This document shows positions 18,956 through 27,008 of a stretch of 64,000 bases of DNA, piece after piece. The notes beneath the pieces are model-generated. The model worked only from the letters and a program-made list of their open reading frames with translations. It was not told the origin of the DNA and made no database searches. This DNA is from an uncultured Muribaculaceae bacterium. GTDB lineage: Bacteria; Bacteroidota; Bacteroidia; Bacteroidales; Muribaculaceae. The stretch is taken from assembly GCA_910584905.1 (NCBI GenBank), contig CAJUCQ010000070.1, positions 124,001 through 188,000 of the forward strand, given 5' to 3'. The translations under genes were made by a program, and so were the position numbers. How positions within the stretch are numbered: the first letter of the stretch is position 1; the number at the start of each line of letters is the position of its first letter.

Positions 18956-20095
18956 ATGGAACTCAAAGAAAAAATTTCCAAAACCTTCGAAGAGCGCTTC
19001 GGCACGGAAGGCACGTTCTACGCATCTGCCGGACGTATCAACCTTATCGGCGAACACACCGACTACAACGGCGGATTCGTCTTTCCGGGCGCTATCGACA
19101 AGGTAATCATGGCTGAAATCAAGGCCAACGGCACCGACACGGTGCGCGTATTCTCCATCGACATAAACGACTATGCCGAATTCGGCCTCAACGAAGAAGA
19201 CGCCCCCGAGCAGAGCTGGGCGCGCTATATCTTCGGCGTATGCCGCGAAACCATCAAGCGCGGCGGCACAGTCAAAGGCTTTGACGCCGTTTTCGCCGGC
19301 AACGTGCCCCTCGGCGCCGGTCTCAGCTCGTCGGCCGCCCTTGAGAGCTGCTTCGCCTTCGCCGTCAACGACATGTTCAACGACAACAGCATAGACAAAT
19401 TCGAGCTCGCCCGCATAGGCCAGAGCACCGAACACAACTACTGCGGCGTGAACTGCGGCATCATGGACCAGTTCGCCTCGGTATTCGGCCGCAAGGACCA
19501 CCTCATGCGCCTAGACTGCCGCTCGATGGAATATGAATACTTCCCCTTCAAGCCCGAGGGCTACACGCTCGTGCTCGTCGACTCCGTTGTCAAGCACGAA
19601 CTCGCCGACTCGCCCTACAACAAACGCCGCGCCTCGTGCGAACGCGTGGCCAAGCGCCTCGGCCTCGACACCCTCCGCGACGCAACGATGGAGATGCTCG
19701 ACGCCGTAAAGAGCGACATCACCGCCGAGGACTATTTCCGCGCCAAATTCGTAATCGAGGAAAAACAGCGCGTGCTCGACGTCTGCGAAGCCCTCAATGC
19801 CGGCGACTACGACACCGTGGGCCGCTGCATGTATGCCACCCACAACGGCCTCTCCAAAGACTACGAAGTGAGCTGCGAGGAACTTGACTTCCTCAACGAC
19901 CTCGCCCGCGAATGCGGCGTCACCGGCTCGCGTATCATGGGCGGCGGATTCGGCGGCTGCACCATCAACCTCGTGAAAAACGAGCTCCTCGACTCATTCC
20001 TCGCAAAAGCCCGCACGGAATTCAAGGCCAAGTACGGCCACGAACCCAAGGTCTACGAAGTGATTATCAGCGACGGCGCCCGCAAACTGGAATAA
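18956..20095 (+). CDS. galK: Galactokinase
   Basis: Phosphorylates alpha-D-galactose to galactose 1-phosphate with ATP, the first committed Leloir step, in the cytoplasm. The 379 residues carry the GHMP kinase motifs: the galactokinase signature GRINLIGEHTDYNGG (26-40), the phosphate loop PLGAGLSSSAALE (118-130), the predicted catalytic Asp171 in GIMDQFAS, and GSRIMGGGFGGCTI near the C-terminus. Length matches bacterial galactokinases. It follows the GH2 galactosidase by 39 bp and precedes galM by 22 bp, so the released sugar is handled by the same transcript. No galT or galE is present in this window, so uridylyl transfer must be encoded elsewhere. Confidence 0.97.
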   Translation: MELKEKISKTFEERFGTEGTFYASAGRINLIGEHTDYNGGFVFPGAIDKVIMAEIKANGTDTVRVFSIDINDYAEFGLNEEDAPEQSWARYIFGVCRETIKRGGTVKGFDAVFAGNVPLGAGLSSSAALESCFAFAVNDMFNDNSIDKFELARIGQSTEHNYCGVNCGIMDQFASVFGRKDHLMRLDCRSMEYEYFPFKPEGYTLVLVDSVVKHELADSPYNKRRASCERVAKRLGLDTLRDATMEMLDAVKSDITAEDYFRAKFVIEEKQRVLDVCEALNAGDYDTVGRCMYATHNGLSKDYEVSCEELDFLNDLARECGVTGSRIMGGGFGGCTINLVKNELLDSFLAKARTEFKAKYGHEPKVYEVIISDGARKLE

Positions 20096-20117
20096 ACCCG
20101 CCGCAAGAAGCATCAAA

Positions 20118-21161
20118 ATGGACAAAACCACATTCACCACCCCCCTCGGCGAAGCATGTCTCGTCACGCTGACGAATGCCTCGGGGGCGTCGGTCACGCT
20201 CAGCACCCTCGGTGCAGGGATTGTGGCTGTAAACGTGCCCGACGCGGCCGGGCGTCTCGCCGACGTCGTCCTCGGCTACGCCCGCCCCGCCGACTATCTC
20301 GCCGACGGCCCCTGCGCCGGAAAGGTCCCCGGCCGATATGCCAACCGCATAGCCCGCGGACACTTCGAAATCGACGGACGCGGCTTCGAACTGGCCGTCA
20401 ACAACGGCCCGAATGCGCTCCACGGCGGTCCGACGGGATTCCAGAACCGCCTGTGGCGCCTCGTCGAGACTGACGCTGACCACGTCATCATGGACTATAC
20501 ATCGGCCGACAGCGAAGAAGGCTACCCCGGGAAACTCACCGTGCGAGCCACCTACACTTGGACCGACGACAACACACTCAGGCTCGACCTCGAAGCCGTC
20601 ACGGACGCGCCCACCGTGGTGAACCTCACCAACCACGCTTACTGGAATCTCGCGGGCCACGACGCAGGCTCGGTGCTCGACCACACGCTCAAACTGCGCG
20701 CCTCCAAGTGGCTCCCCACCGACGACACGCTCATCCCCCTCCCCGGCGCTCCCGCTCCCGTTGCCGGCACGCCGATGGACTTCACCTCGGCCAAGCCGCT
20801 CGGACGCGACATAAAGGCCGATTTCGCAGCCCTCGTCTACGGCAAGGGCTACGACAACTGCTGGGTGGTCGACGGCTATGAGAACGGCGAGCTGAAAGCC
20901 GTGGCGCGTCTCTGCGACCCGGCTTCGGGCCGCACGCTGGAAGTGCGTTCGACCCAGCCCGGCGTACAGGTATATACCGGCAACTGGCTCAAGGGCTCGC
21001 CCGAAGGCAAAGGCGGCGCCGTGTATGACGACTATTGCGCCGTGGCAATCGAGTGCCAGCACTTCCCCGACGCACCCAATCGCCCGGACTATCCCTCGAC
21101 GCGCCTCAATCCCGGCGAAACATTCCGGGAGACAATCGAATTCAGTTTCGGCGCAGTCTGA
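20118..21161 (+). CDS. galM: Aldose 1-epimerase (galactose mutarotase)
   Basis: Interconverts beta- and alpha-D-galactose so that galactokinase, which needs the alpha anomer, can act. The 347-residue sequence shows GRYANRIARGHFEIDG, NGPNALHGGPTGFQNRLW (first active-site His), NLTNHAYWNL (catalytic His173), VYTGN, and a C-terminal NPGETFRETIEF whose Glu is the family's catalytic base position. No signal peptide is apparent, pointing to the cytoplasm. It is the last gene of the galactan series and converges on a minus-strand membrane-protein gene with only five bases between stop codons; no separate terminator is visible. Confidence 0.96.
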   Translation: MDKTTFTTPLGEACLVTLTNASGASVTLSTLGAGIVAVNVPDAAGRLADVVLGYARPADYLADGPCAGKVPGRYANRIARGHFEIDGRGFELAVNNGPNALHGGPTGFQNRLWRLVETDADHVIMDYTSADSEEGYPGKLTVRATYTWTDDNTLRLDLEAVTDAPTVVNLTNHAYWNLAGHDAGSVLDHTLKLRASKWLPTDDTLIPLPGAPAPVAGTPMDFTSAKPLGRDIKADFAALVYGKGYDNCWVVDGYENGELKAVARLCDPASGRTLEVRSTQPGVQVYTGNWLKGSPEGKGGAVYDDYCAVAIECQHFPDAPNRPDYPSTRLNPGETFRETIEFSFGAV

Positions 21162-21166
21162 TCGGC

Positions 21167-21547
21167 TCAGACGTTACGGAATATCCACCACGCCACCGTG
21201 GCCGCCAGTACGGCGGCTATGGTGGCGCTGTTTATGACCGCGCGATGGAGTCGCGGCCACCTTGCGCGCCCGGCTTCGATGACAACGAAAGCGGCGCCCG
21301 CCGGAGCAGCGAAAAAAACATAGGGATTGAAGCCCCACGCCTCGGCCAAGCGCCCGTGGAGCAAGGCGTGCAAGGCCCGCTGAGACCCGCATCCGGGACA
21401 GTCGTAGCCGGAAATGAGCCGAAAAAGGCATTTCGGAGCTACGGGCGACGCGGGGTCGTGCTCATAGTATAGAAAAGCGACAGCCGCCGTGACCGCAGCG
21501 ACGGCCGCGGCCACAACGGCCGTTGTTGCAAGCTGTTTGATTTTCAT
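21167..21547 (-). CDS. DUF2752-family small membrane protein
   Basis: A 126-residue predicted inner-membrane protein with an N-terminal hydrophobic segment (about 7-27) and one or two further helices (about 70-90, 105-122). The segment GYDCPGCGSQRALHALLHGR with the following FNPYVFFAAP is the hallmark of the DUF2752 family. Its function is unknown; the CPGC motif could coordinate metal or form a disulfide. It is the last of a minus-strand group, 49 bp downstream of a GYF/CD225-type membrane protein. The pair occurs in other Bacteroidales as I recall, which may mean a shared role at the membrane, but nothing in the sequence reveals it. Confidence 0.85.
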   Translation of the reverse strand: MKIKQLATTAVVAAAVAAVTAAVAFLYYEHDPASPVAPKCLFRLISGYDCPGCGSQRALHALLHGRLAEAWGFNPYVFFAAPAGAAFVVIEAGRARWPRLHRAVINSATIAAVLAATVAWWIFRNV

Positions 21548-21596
21548 CTCCGAGAGATTGTCTGAAACAGCCCGGAATAACGCGGACGGCGGGCAA

Positions 21597-22172
21597 TCAG
21601 TTGCCCGTGAACACCGACATGAGCATCACCGGCATAAAGCCGAGAGCGATGGCTATCATGATGAGCCATGCGGCGATTTCACTGGCTTTACGGCTCTTTT
21701 CGAGCTTGCCGCTGTTGTAGTAGGATGTCACAAAGATGGATGCCGCGAGCGAGGCGAGGCTCACCGGCGAGCAACAGCAGACGGTGAGGAACACGCTCCA
21801 GCCGAGGTAGGTCGGGGGACACGGCTCGTCGGGAAGCTCCGAGCGGCGCGGCGCGCGGCGTCCGGGGGCGTACTTGCTGACGGGCTTTTCCACCACTTTC
21901 TCGACAATCACCTCTTCGACAACCGTAGCCTCCGCTTCGGCGGGAGCATCGGCTGAAGGCTCGGCCGGAGACTCGACGGCGGGAGTCGCCGCCTCGCCGG
22001 AAGGCGTCTCGCCGCGGAGGAGCGCGGCCATTTCAGGGACTTCCCCGGCCGGGAGCCACTTGGGCATCCCCTCGAACCATACGGGAGTCGAAGGCTCGAT
22101 GTTCATGGCAAGGATTTCGTCCTCGCCGAATGGCCCCTTCTGGGCACCATCAATGTAAATCCAGATTTTCAT
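21597..22172 (-). CDS. GYF_2 (DUF4339) plus CD225-like membrane protein
   Basis: A 191-residue protein of two parts. Residues 1-55 form a GYF_2/DUF4339 domain (WIYIDGAQKGPFGEDEI then TPVWFEGMPKWLPAGEV), a small fold thought to bind proline-rich peptides. After an acidic Ala/Glu-rich linker (about 55-100), the C-terminus has two hydrophobic helices around CCCSPVSLASLAAS and AAWLIMIAIALGFMPVML separated by a short basic loop, the layout of the CD225/dispanin family. The domain pairing is common in Bacteroidetes but its role is unknown. It lies between deoC and the DUF2752 gene; a very GC-rich palindrome separates it from deoC. Confidence 0.83.
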   Translation of the reverse strand: MKIWIYIDGAQKGPFGEDEILAMNIEPSTPVWFEGMPKWLPAGEVPEMAALLRGETPSGEAATPAVESPAEPSADAPAEAEATVVEEVIVEKVVEKPVSKYAPGRRAPRRSELPDEPCPPTYLGWSVFLTVCCCSPVSLASLAASIFVTSYYNSGKLEKSRKASEIAAWLIMIAIALGFMPVMLMSVFTGN

Positions 22173-22186
22173 AGAAATGTGAGACA

Positions 22187-22208
22187 GGGGGCGCGGCGCC
22201 GCGCCCCC
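22187..22208 (-). terminator. GC-only perfect palindrome between deoC and the GYF_2 gene
   Basis: Twenty-two bases, all G or C, forming a 9-bp stem with a four-base loop just after the deoC stop codon. There is no T tract on the minus strand side, so pausing, attenuation or mRNA 3'-end protection is as likely as termination. Confidence 0.5.
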
Positions 22209-22224
22209 CGGATTCAGCTTTTGT

Positions 22225-23112
22225 TTAGAAATGCTTTACTTCGCGGCCGAGAATGTCGCTCAGGAGATTGTTGGCGAGACGGCTTGCTCCGAGGCGGAAA
22301 TATTCCTTGTTGAGCCATTCTTCGCCGAGGATTTCCTTGGCAAGGGTGTAGTACTTGACGGCATCGTCGGTCGAAGCCACGCCGCCTGCAGCCTTGAAGC
22401 CTACGCGGCGGCCGGTCTTCTCGTAGTATTCCTTGATTGCGTGCATCATCACGTATGCGGCCTCAAGGCTTGCGCCGGGATATTCCTTGCCGGTGGACGT
22501 CTTCAGGAAGTCGGCACCGGAGTAGAGCGAAAGCACCGAAGCGGCCTTGATGGCAGCGGCGGTCTTGAGCGCTCCGCTCTCGATGATAACCTTGAGGATG
22601 CGGCCGTGGCAGGCTTCCTTAAGCTCGGAAATTTCGTCGCACACGCTTTCGTAGTCGCCGTCGAGGAAGTCGCCGACGTTGAGCACGATGTCGATTTCAT
22701 CCGCGCCGCCTTCGACGGCGAGAGAGGTCTCGGCCACCTTTATTTCGGGGAAGGTCTGCGACGAGGGGAAGCCGCCGCTGACACAGGCGATGTCGACGTC
22801 GCTCACTTCGAGGACGGCGCGCACGACCTGTGCGAAATTGGGATATACGCAGATTGCAGCCACGTTGGGGAGCTCGGGATATTCTTCCTCGAAGCGGTTG
22901 ACGGCTTCGGTGAAGTTCGAGACCGAAACGGGCGAATCCGTGGCCTTGAGGGTGGTGAGGTCTATCGTGTTGAAGAGGAACTTGTAGACGTCGAGGTTAC
23001 GGTTCTCGTCGGCGTGTCCGTCAATGATTTTTTTTACGTCTTCGGCCACGCGTGCGTCATCGGTGATGACGGCGGAGGCGGCGATCGTGTCGAGATACTT
23101 GTTGTCGCTCAT
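22225..23112 (-). CDS. deoC: Deoxyribose-phosphate aldolase
   Basis: Class I aldolase that cleaves 2-deoxyribose 5-phosphate to acetaldehyde and glyceraldehyde 3-phosphate in deoxynucleoside catabolism. The 295 residues carry DEIDIVLNVGDFLDG, the Schiff-base Lys204 in DFLKTSTGK, and the second active-site lysine Lys240 in VGFKAAGGV. The N-terminal extension (about 1-45) makes it longer than the E. coli enzyme, as in other Bacteroidetes. It starts 22 bp after the MazG-like gene and shares its promoter, linking nucleotide clean-up with nucleotide salvage. Codon choice is strongly biased, suggesting good expression. Confidence 0.96.
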   Translation of the reverse strand: MSDNKYLDTIAASAVITDDARVAEDVKKIIDGHADENRNLDVYKFLFNTIDLTTLKATDSPVSVSNFTEAVNRFEEEYPELPNVAAICVYPNFAQVVRAVLEVSDVDIACVSGGFPSSQTFPEIKVAETSLAVEGGADEIDIVLNVGDFLDGDYESVCDEISELKEACHGRILKVIIESGALKTAAAIKAASVLSLYSGADFLKTSTGKEYPGASLEAAYVMMHAIKEYYEKTGRRVGFKAAGGVASTDDAVKYYTLAKEILGEEWLNKEYFRLGASRLANNLLSDILGREVKHF

Positions 23113-23134
23113 AGTGTTCTGTGATTTAGTGTCG

Positions 23135-23488
23135 TTATGTCAGTTTGGGGTTGGAGAGATGTCGGGTGGCGTCGCGCGCACTTTTCTTTTCGATATTGCG
23201 CCTGAACGCCTCGGTGAGGTCCACACCGTGCTGGTTGGCGATGGCGATGGTCACCCACAGCAGATCGGCAAGCTCGTCGGCGAGGTCAAGGCGCTCGCCG
23301 GGCTTGGCGCTTTGCTCGCCGTCGGTGCGCGCAATCACGCGGGCCACCTCGCCGCATTCCTCGGCCAGCACGGCCATGTTGGTAAGGGGCGAGAAATAGC
23401 GCACGCCGACGCTGCGTATCCAGCCGTCGACTGTCGTCTGGGCTTCGGCGAGCGTGAGTGGAGCGGTATGAGGCTGAAGAAAGTCCAT
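23135..23488 (-). CDS. MazG-like nucleotide pyrophosphohydrolase
   Basis: A 117-residue all-alpha NTP-PPase of the MazG-like superfamily, which hydrolyses (often non-canonical) nucleoside triphosphates to monophosphate and pyrophosphate. The metal-binding pattern EECGEVARVI followed about 20 residues later by DLADELADLLW is visible. The reading frame is open further upstream, but the ATG at 23488 (MDFLQPHTAP) is chosen because a well-formed promoter lies at 23577-23546, downstream of the longer alternative, and because the upstream extension has no family similarity and would overlap the region after the neighbouring lipoprotein gene. deoC follows after 22 bp. Confidence 0.88.
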   Translation of the reverse strand: MDFLQPHTAPLTLAEAQTTVDGWIRSVGVRYFSPLTNMAVLAEECGEVARVIARTDGEQSAKPGERLDLADELADLLWVTIAIANQHGVDLTEAFRRNIEKKSARDATRHLSNPKLT

Positions 23489-23545
23489 TGGCTTTTCGGG
23501 GAATGGCAGGGGGCGCGTGCGGATATATAACGCCGCAGGCGTCCA

Positions 23546-23577
23546 CAAAGTTAATAAATTTTCAGCATGTTCCCAAA
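23546..23577 (-). promoter_or_regulatory. Promoter of the mazG-like gene and deoC
   Basis: On the minus strand TTTG (23577-23574), 20-base spacer, TAACTTTG (23553-23546). The start codon lies 57 bases downstream of the -7 element. Confidence 0.72.
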
Positions 23578-23655
23578 AAAGAGAGTTTTTTACGCTCGCG
23601 GGCGACCCTGCGCTTTCCTGCGGCCACAGGCGAGGCTCATGGACCGGGCGCGACA

Positions 23656-25665
23656 TTAGCGCCGCCTGGGGCGCGCGAGCATGTTTCCGCTGTTCTGCTT
23701 CAGACCCGGGCGCGACGCTCCTGAACCGCGGCGGTTGTTGCCGCCGCCGGAGCCGCCGAAGGGATTATACTGCTCGTTTCCGGCGTCGAATTCTCCCGAC
23801 CCGTCGTCGTCAGGCGCGCGCTCGCCGCGTTTGAGCTTGGGCTTGTTTTTCTTTATGGCGTATGGCTTCTGCATATCCAAAGGAGCCTCGTATATATCCC
23901 AAGTCTGGTCGACGTCCCAGTTCTTTTTAAGCTCTATTTTCTTGGAATAATAGCAGGTCTCCTCGGGCTGGATTCCGGCGGCGAAATTTCCGGGGTCCCA
24001 CTCGCCGTTCATATTCGAGTCGATAAAGAGGCGCGCGAAATAAGTGCCGGGGGCGACGAAAGCGAATTCGGCCGATGACTCCCCGGGAGCGACGTCGGCC
24101 GTGTACACCGCATCGTCGCCCGAGTTGAGAAGCTGCACCTGCGCCGGCCGCCCGTCGAGGCCCTCGATGCGGAAGAGCAGATTGGAGTAGTCGTCGCGGG
24201 TCTTGACCGTGAATTCCTGCGCCACGGCCTTGTTGTGCTCGCCGTAAACGCTCAGCATGGCCGCCGAGTCGATGGCGAGACGGTATTTGCCGCCGGGCTC
24301 CCAGACGAGGTCGAACACGCGGCGCAACAACGGCTGAAGCGAGTCGGGCCTCATGGCCGAGGCGTCGGCCACGGGAGTCCACACCGTGTCGCGGAGGATT
24401 TCGACGCGCACACCCGCCGAGTCCATTGAGACGAGAGGCTCGGAAATATCGAAGAGCAGGGGGCGGTTGAGTTCCTGCGACGAGCCTCCGGCGAGGCGCA
24501 CGGCGAGATTGTCGTTGACTGGCGCGACGGTGTCGGCCGCCTCCTTTTTCTTATCCTTCTTGGGTTCGCGGAAAAAGAAGCGGAGCGTATCGGCGGTCCA
24601 CACGAGAGCGTCGGTCGTGTCGGTTTTCTGATAGCGCAAGGCAAGGCGCAGCGAGTCGGAGGCCATGACGGCGGGATCGGTTATCCAGTACGAGAGAGTG
24701 TCGCGGCCGGGATTGGGGTGCATAAGAGCCCACGAACGCCATGAGCGCCCGCGGATGCTGTCAGGCGTGCCGTCGACCACGGTAAGCTCCGCGAGGCTGT
24801 CGGCGGGCGCGGCGAAGCGGATGTCGATTCTGCGACGCTCCGGGCGCGCGTAGTCCGCGAGATACTGCGGCTTGTAGCCCTCGTTGAAGGAGGCAAGGAG
24901 GATGTCGTCGGGGAGATAGCGGATGCCCTCGCGCACTACCACCGAGTCCTCGCCCGAGGCGTCGCGAAGTGTGTCAGACACGGCGATGGTCTCCACCGAG
25001 GGGCCGACGGCCACGTCGTAGAAGGCGAGGTTTTCGCTGCGGTCCCACTTATAGTCGTGGTTCACGTCGTCTACGGCATAAACCCTGTATGTGCCGGGGG
25101 CGAGGCCGCGGATTGTGAACTGGCCGAGCTGATTCGTGCGAGCAATGCGCGCGAAGGGCATCGTCGTCAGCGCCGAGTCCTCGAGGTTGGAATGTATGCC
25201 CACGAGCATACCCTGCTGCGGCTCGAGTGTGCGGGCGTCGAGCACCATGCCGCTGACGCGGAGAGTGTCGATCGACGGGCCGGTCGAAAACTCTATGGCG
25301 AACCCGTCGAGGATATTCCCCTCGTTGAGGTCTTTTACGGCGTCGGCGAAGTCGATGGTATATGTTGTGTTGGGCTGAAGCGTGTCGCGGAATTCGACGA
25401 CCATATGGCGCCCGTTGGAGCGCACGGTGGGCGGGGTCTTCCCCGGAGGCGAGGCAACGACCTTGTTGAAGGCATCCTCCAGTTGGATGTTTTCGTTGAA
25501 AGTGACGCTCAGGCGCCGGGCGTCAACATTTACAGCGCCGGGGGCCGGCGTCGACGACACGAAAACGGGCGGATCCTCATCGCGGGGGCCGCCTTCGGGG
25601 CGTCCGATGCTGGCGCATGATGCCGCCAGAACGGCAAGAAGGGAGAGATACGGGAGAGCTTTCAC
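23656..25665 (-). CDS. Ig-like domain (SbsA-type) lipoprotein
   Basis: A 669-residue predicted lipoprotein with lipobox Cys17 (LAVLAASC) followed by ASIGRPEGGPRDEDPP, a start seen in many Bacteroidetes cell-envelope proteins with an SbsA/Big_5 Ig-like domain. That domain covers about 28-130 (VNVDARRLSVTFNENIQLED). A second beta-module with GQFTIRGLAPGTYRVYAVDD (about 185-205) is carboxypeptidase-regulatory-like, and another related unit (FAFVAPGTYFARLF, DSNMNGEWDPG) recurs near 550. The last 60 residues are basic, Gly/Asn/Arg-rich and probably disordered. Translation appears to start at GTG (25665), giving a complete signal peptide; no nearby in-frame ATG does so. It lies 58 bp after the polyprenyl synthase. 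Function unknown, probably envelope-associated. Confidence 0.82.
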   Translation of the reverse strand: MKALPYLSLLAVLAASCASIGRPEGGPRDEDPPVFVSSTPAPGAVNVDARRLSVTFNENIQLEDAFNKVVASPPGKTPPTVRSNGRHMVVEFRDTLQPNTTYTIDFADAVKDLNEGNILDGFAIEFSTGPSIDTLRVSGMVLDARTLEPQQGMLVGIHSNLEDSALTTMPFARIARTNQLGQFTIRGLAPGTYRVYAVDDVNHDYKWDRSENLAFYDVAVGPSVETIAVSDTLRDASGEDSVVVREGIRYLPDDILLASFNEGYKPQYLADYARPERRRIDIRFAAPADSLAELTVVDGTPDSIRGRSWRSWALMHPNPGRDTLSYWITDPAVMASDSLRLALRYQKTDTTDALVWTADTLRFFFREPKKDKKKEAADTVAPVNDNLAVRLAGGSSQELNRPLLFDISEPLVSMDSAGVRVEILRDTVWTPVADASAMRPDSLQPLLRRVFDLVWEPGGKYRLAIDSAAMLSVYGEHNKAVAQEFTVKTRDDYSNLLFRIEGLDGRPAQVQLLNSGDDAVYTADVAPGESSAEFAFVAPGTYFARLFIDSNMNGEWDPGNFAAGIQPEETCYYSKKIELKKNWDVDQTWDIYEAPLDMQKPYAIKKNKPKLKRGERAPDDDGSGEFDAGNEQYNPFGGSGGGNNRRGSGASRPGLKQNSGNMLARPRRR

Positions 25666-25723
25666 AAATAGTCCGAGTGGGGAGAGGGGGATAACCGTGG
25701 CGGAGCCTGCGGCCCGGGGCCTG

Positions 25724-26701
25724 TCAATACGTCCGCGCGATAATAAAATCGAAGAGATCGAGGAGCATCTGCTTCTCGGGGCGGTCGGGCATAGGGGCTA
25801 TGGCCGCGGCGGCGCGGGCGCGGAGCTCGTGCATGGCGGCGAAAGCATAGTCGATGCCGCCGTTGTCGCGGGCGAGGGCCTGAAGGCTCGCTATCTCGTC
25901 GTCAGTGAGCGAATCTTTGCGCAGGAGCGCGAGAGCCTCGTCCACGCCGGGGGTCGAGGGGTCGAGGAGCACGTGGATGAGCGGTAGCGACACCTTGCCG
26001 TCGCGCAGGTCGTTGCCCGTAGGCTTGCCTACGACGGCCGAGTCATAGAAGTCGAAAATATCGTCGCGGAGCTGGAAACAGCGACCGAACAGGAGGGCGA
26101 ACTCTCCGAGCGCGTCAACGGCGCTGTCGTCCGCGCCGGCGGCAAGACAACCCATGCGCGCACTGGCCACGAAGAGCGACGACGTCTTGTAGTCGACCAC
26201 CTTATAGTAGCTTTCCTCGGCGAGAGTGTGCTCGCGGGCAAAAAAGAGTTGCTCGATTTCGCCGAGCGAGAGGCGGCGTCCGAGATGGCAGAGGGTGTCG
26301 ATGATGCGGATATCGCCCGTGGCGATGGCGCGCTGCATGGCCGCCGTAGTATAATAGTCGCCGACGAGAACGGCCACGTGGTTGTCCCACACGGCGTTTA
26401 CCGACGGCCGTCCGCGGCGCATGCGCGAATCGTCGACAATATCGTCATGAATCAGCGATGCGTTATGAAGAAGCTCTACCGCCGCGGCGGCGTCGAGCAC
26501 GCGGTCGTCGACCTCCGCGCCGAGAAGGCGCGCCGAGAGGATGAGCATCAGCGGACGAATTTGTTTGCCCTTATAGCGCAGGTTCTCTTCAACCACACGG
26601 GTCATGAGTTCCGACGAACTGCGCAGGCATTCGCGGATACGCCGATTCAGACGCTCGAGATCGGCGCCGCAGGCTTTTTGGATGTTTTCTAAAGGGCTCA
26701 T
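25724..26701 (-). CDS. Trans-polyprenyl diphosphate synthase
   Basis: A 325-residue all-alpha prenyltransferase that extends allylic diphosphates with isopentenyl diphosphate, most likely making the long side chain of menaquinone. It has the first aspartate-rich motif DDIVDD (86-91), followed by the RMRRGRPSVN segment, and the second motif DDIFD (213-217) with GNDLRDGKVSLPLIH downstream. A KGKQIRP motif (44-50) binds the isopentenyl substrate. Length fits octaprenyl-type synthases of Bacteroidetes; the exact chain length cannot be read with certainty. The gene has its own promoter, 14 bases from -7 element to ATG. Confidence 0.93.
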   Translation of the reverse strand: MSPLENIQKACGADLERLNRRIRECLRSSSELMTRVVEENLRYKGKQIRPLMLILSARLLGAEVDDRVLDAAAAVELLHNASLIHDDIVDDSRMRRGRPSVNAVWDNHVAVLVGDYYTTAAMQRAIATGDIRIIDTLCHLGRRLSLGEIEQLFFAREHTLAEESYYKVVDYKTSSLFVASARMGCLAAGADDSAVDALGEFALLFGRCFQLRDDIFDFYDSAVVGKPTGNDLRDGKVSLPLIHVLLDPSTPGVDEALALLRKDSLTDDEIASLQALARDNGGIDYAFAAMHELRARAAAAIAPMPDRPEKQMLLDLFDFIIARTY

Positions 26702-26715
26702 GGTCTAATTCTCCG

Positions 26716-26747
26716 CAAAATTAGCAAAACTTATCAAAAAAACGAAA
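26716..26747 (-). promoter_or_regulatory. Promoter of the polyprenyl synthase gene
   Basis: On the minus strand TTTC (26747-26744), 20-base spacer, TAATTTTG (26723-26716); the ATG follows 14 bases later. Confidence 0.6.
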
Positions 26748-26817
26748 TCCGCGCCCCCAATAATTGTCCTCCGAGGCGGCGTCGCCCGCGCCGGCATGCG
26801 CCTGAAAGCCGAGGAGC

Positions 26818-26903
26818 CGTTTAGAAATTAAACACCCGGCGTTTAGATTCAAGCGCGCCCGCAACCACACAACTCACTGCAAATCAACATACTTTCGTTT
26901 AGA
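26818..26903 (+). repeat. Three direct copies of CGTTTAGA
   Basis: Identical octamers at 26818-26825, 26840-26847 and 26896-26903. The first two are 22 bp apart, the third a further 56 bp. They lie upstream of the amylase promoter and could bind a regulator; this is only a pattern. Confidence 0.4.
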
Positions 26904-26939
26904 TAATTTTGATGACACCGCGGAGGCTCCGGCGAGGAT

Positions 26940-26971
26940 ATTGACTCGGCCGAAGTTTTAGCCTAATTTTG
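26940..26971 (+). promoter_or_regulatory. Promoter of the amylase gene
   Basis: ATTG at 26940-26943, 20-base spacer, TAATTTTG at 26964-26971. The start codon is at 27009, giving a leader of about 30 bases. Confidence 0.65.
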
Positions 26972-27008
26972 CCGTCGAACACCAAACGCCATTACCATCA
27001 GAAAAAAC

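Larger units (their letters stand above)
26702..27008. other. Divergent intergenic region with two promoters and an octamer repeat
   Basis: This 307-bp non-coding stretch separates the polyprenyl synthase and the amylase gene. It holds a promoter on each strand near its ends and three direct copies of CGTTTAGA (26818, 26840, 26896) in between. No small ORF or RNA gene was recognised. Confidence 0.6.

Noticed and set aside
23489..23656. Upstream extension of the MazG-like protein
   Set aside because: A well-formed promoter lies within this extension, and the added residues do not resemble the family.
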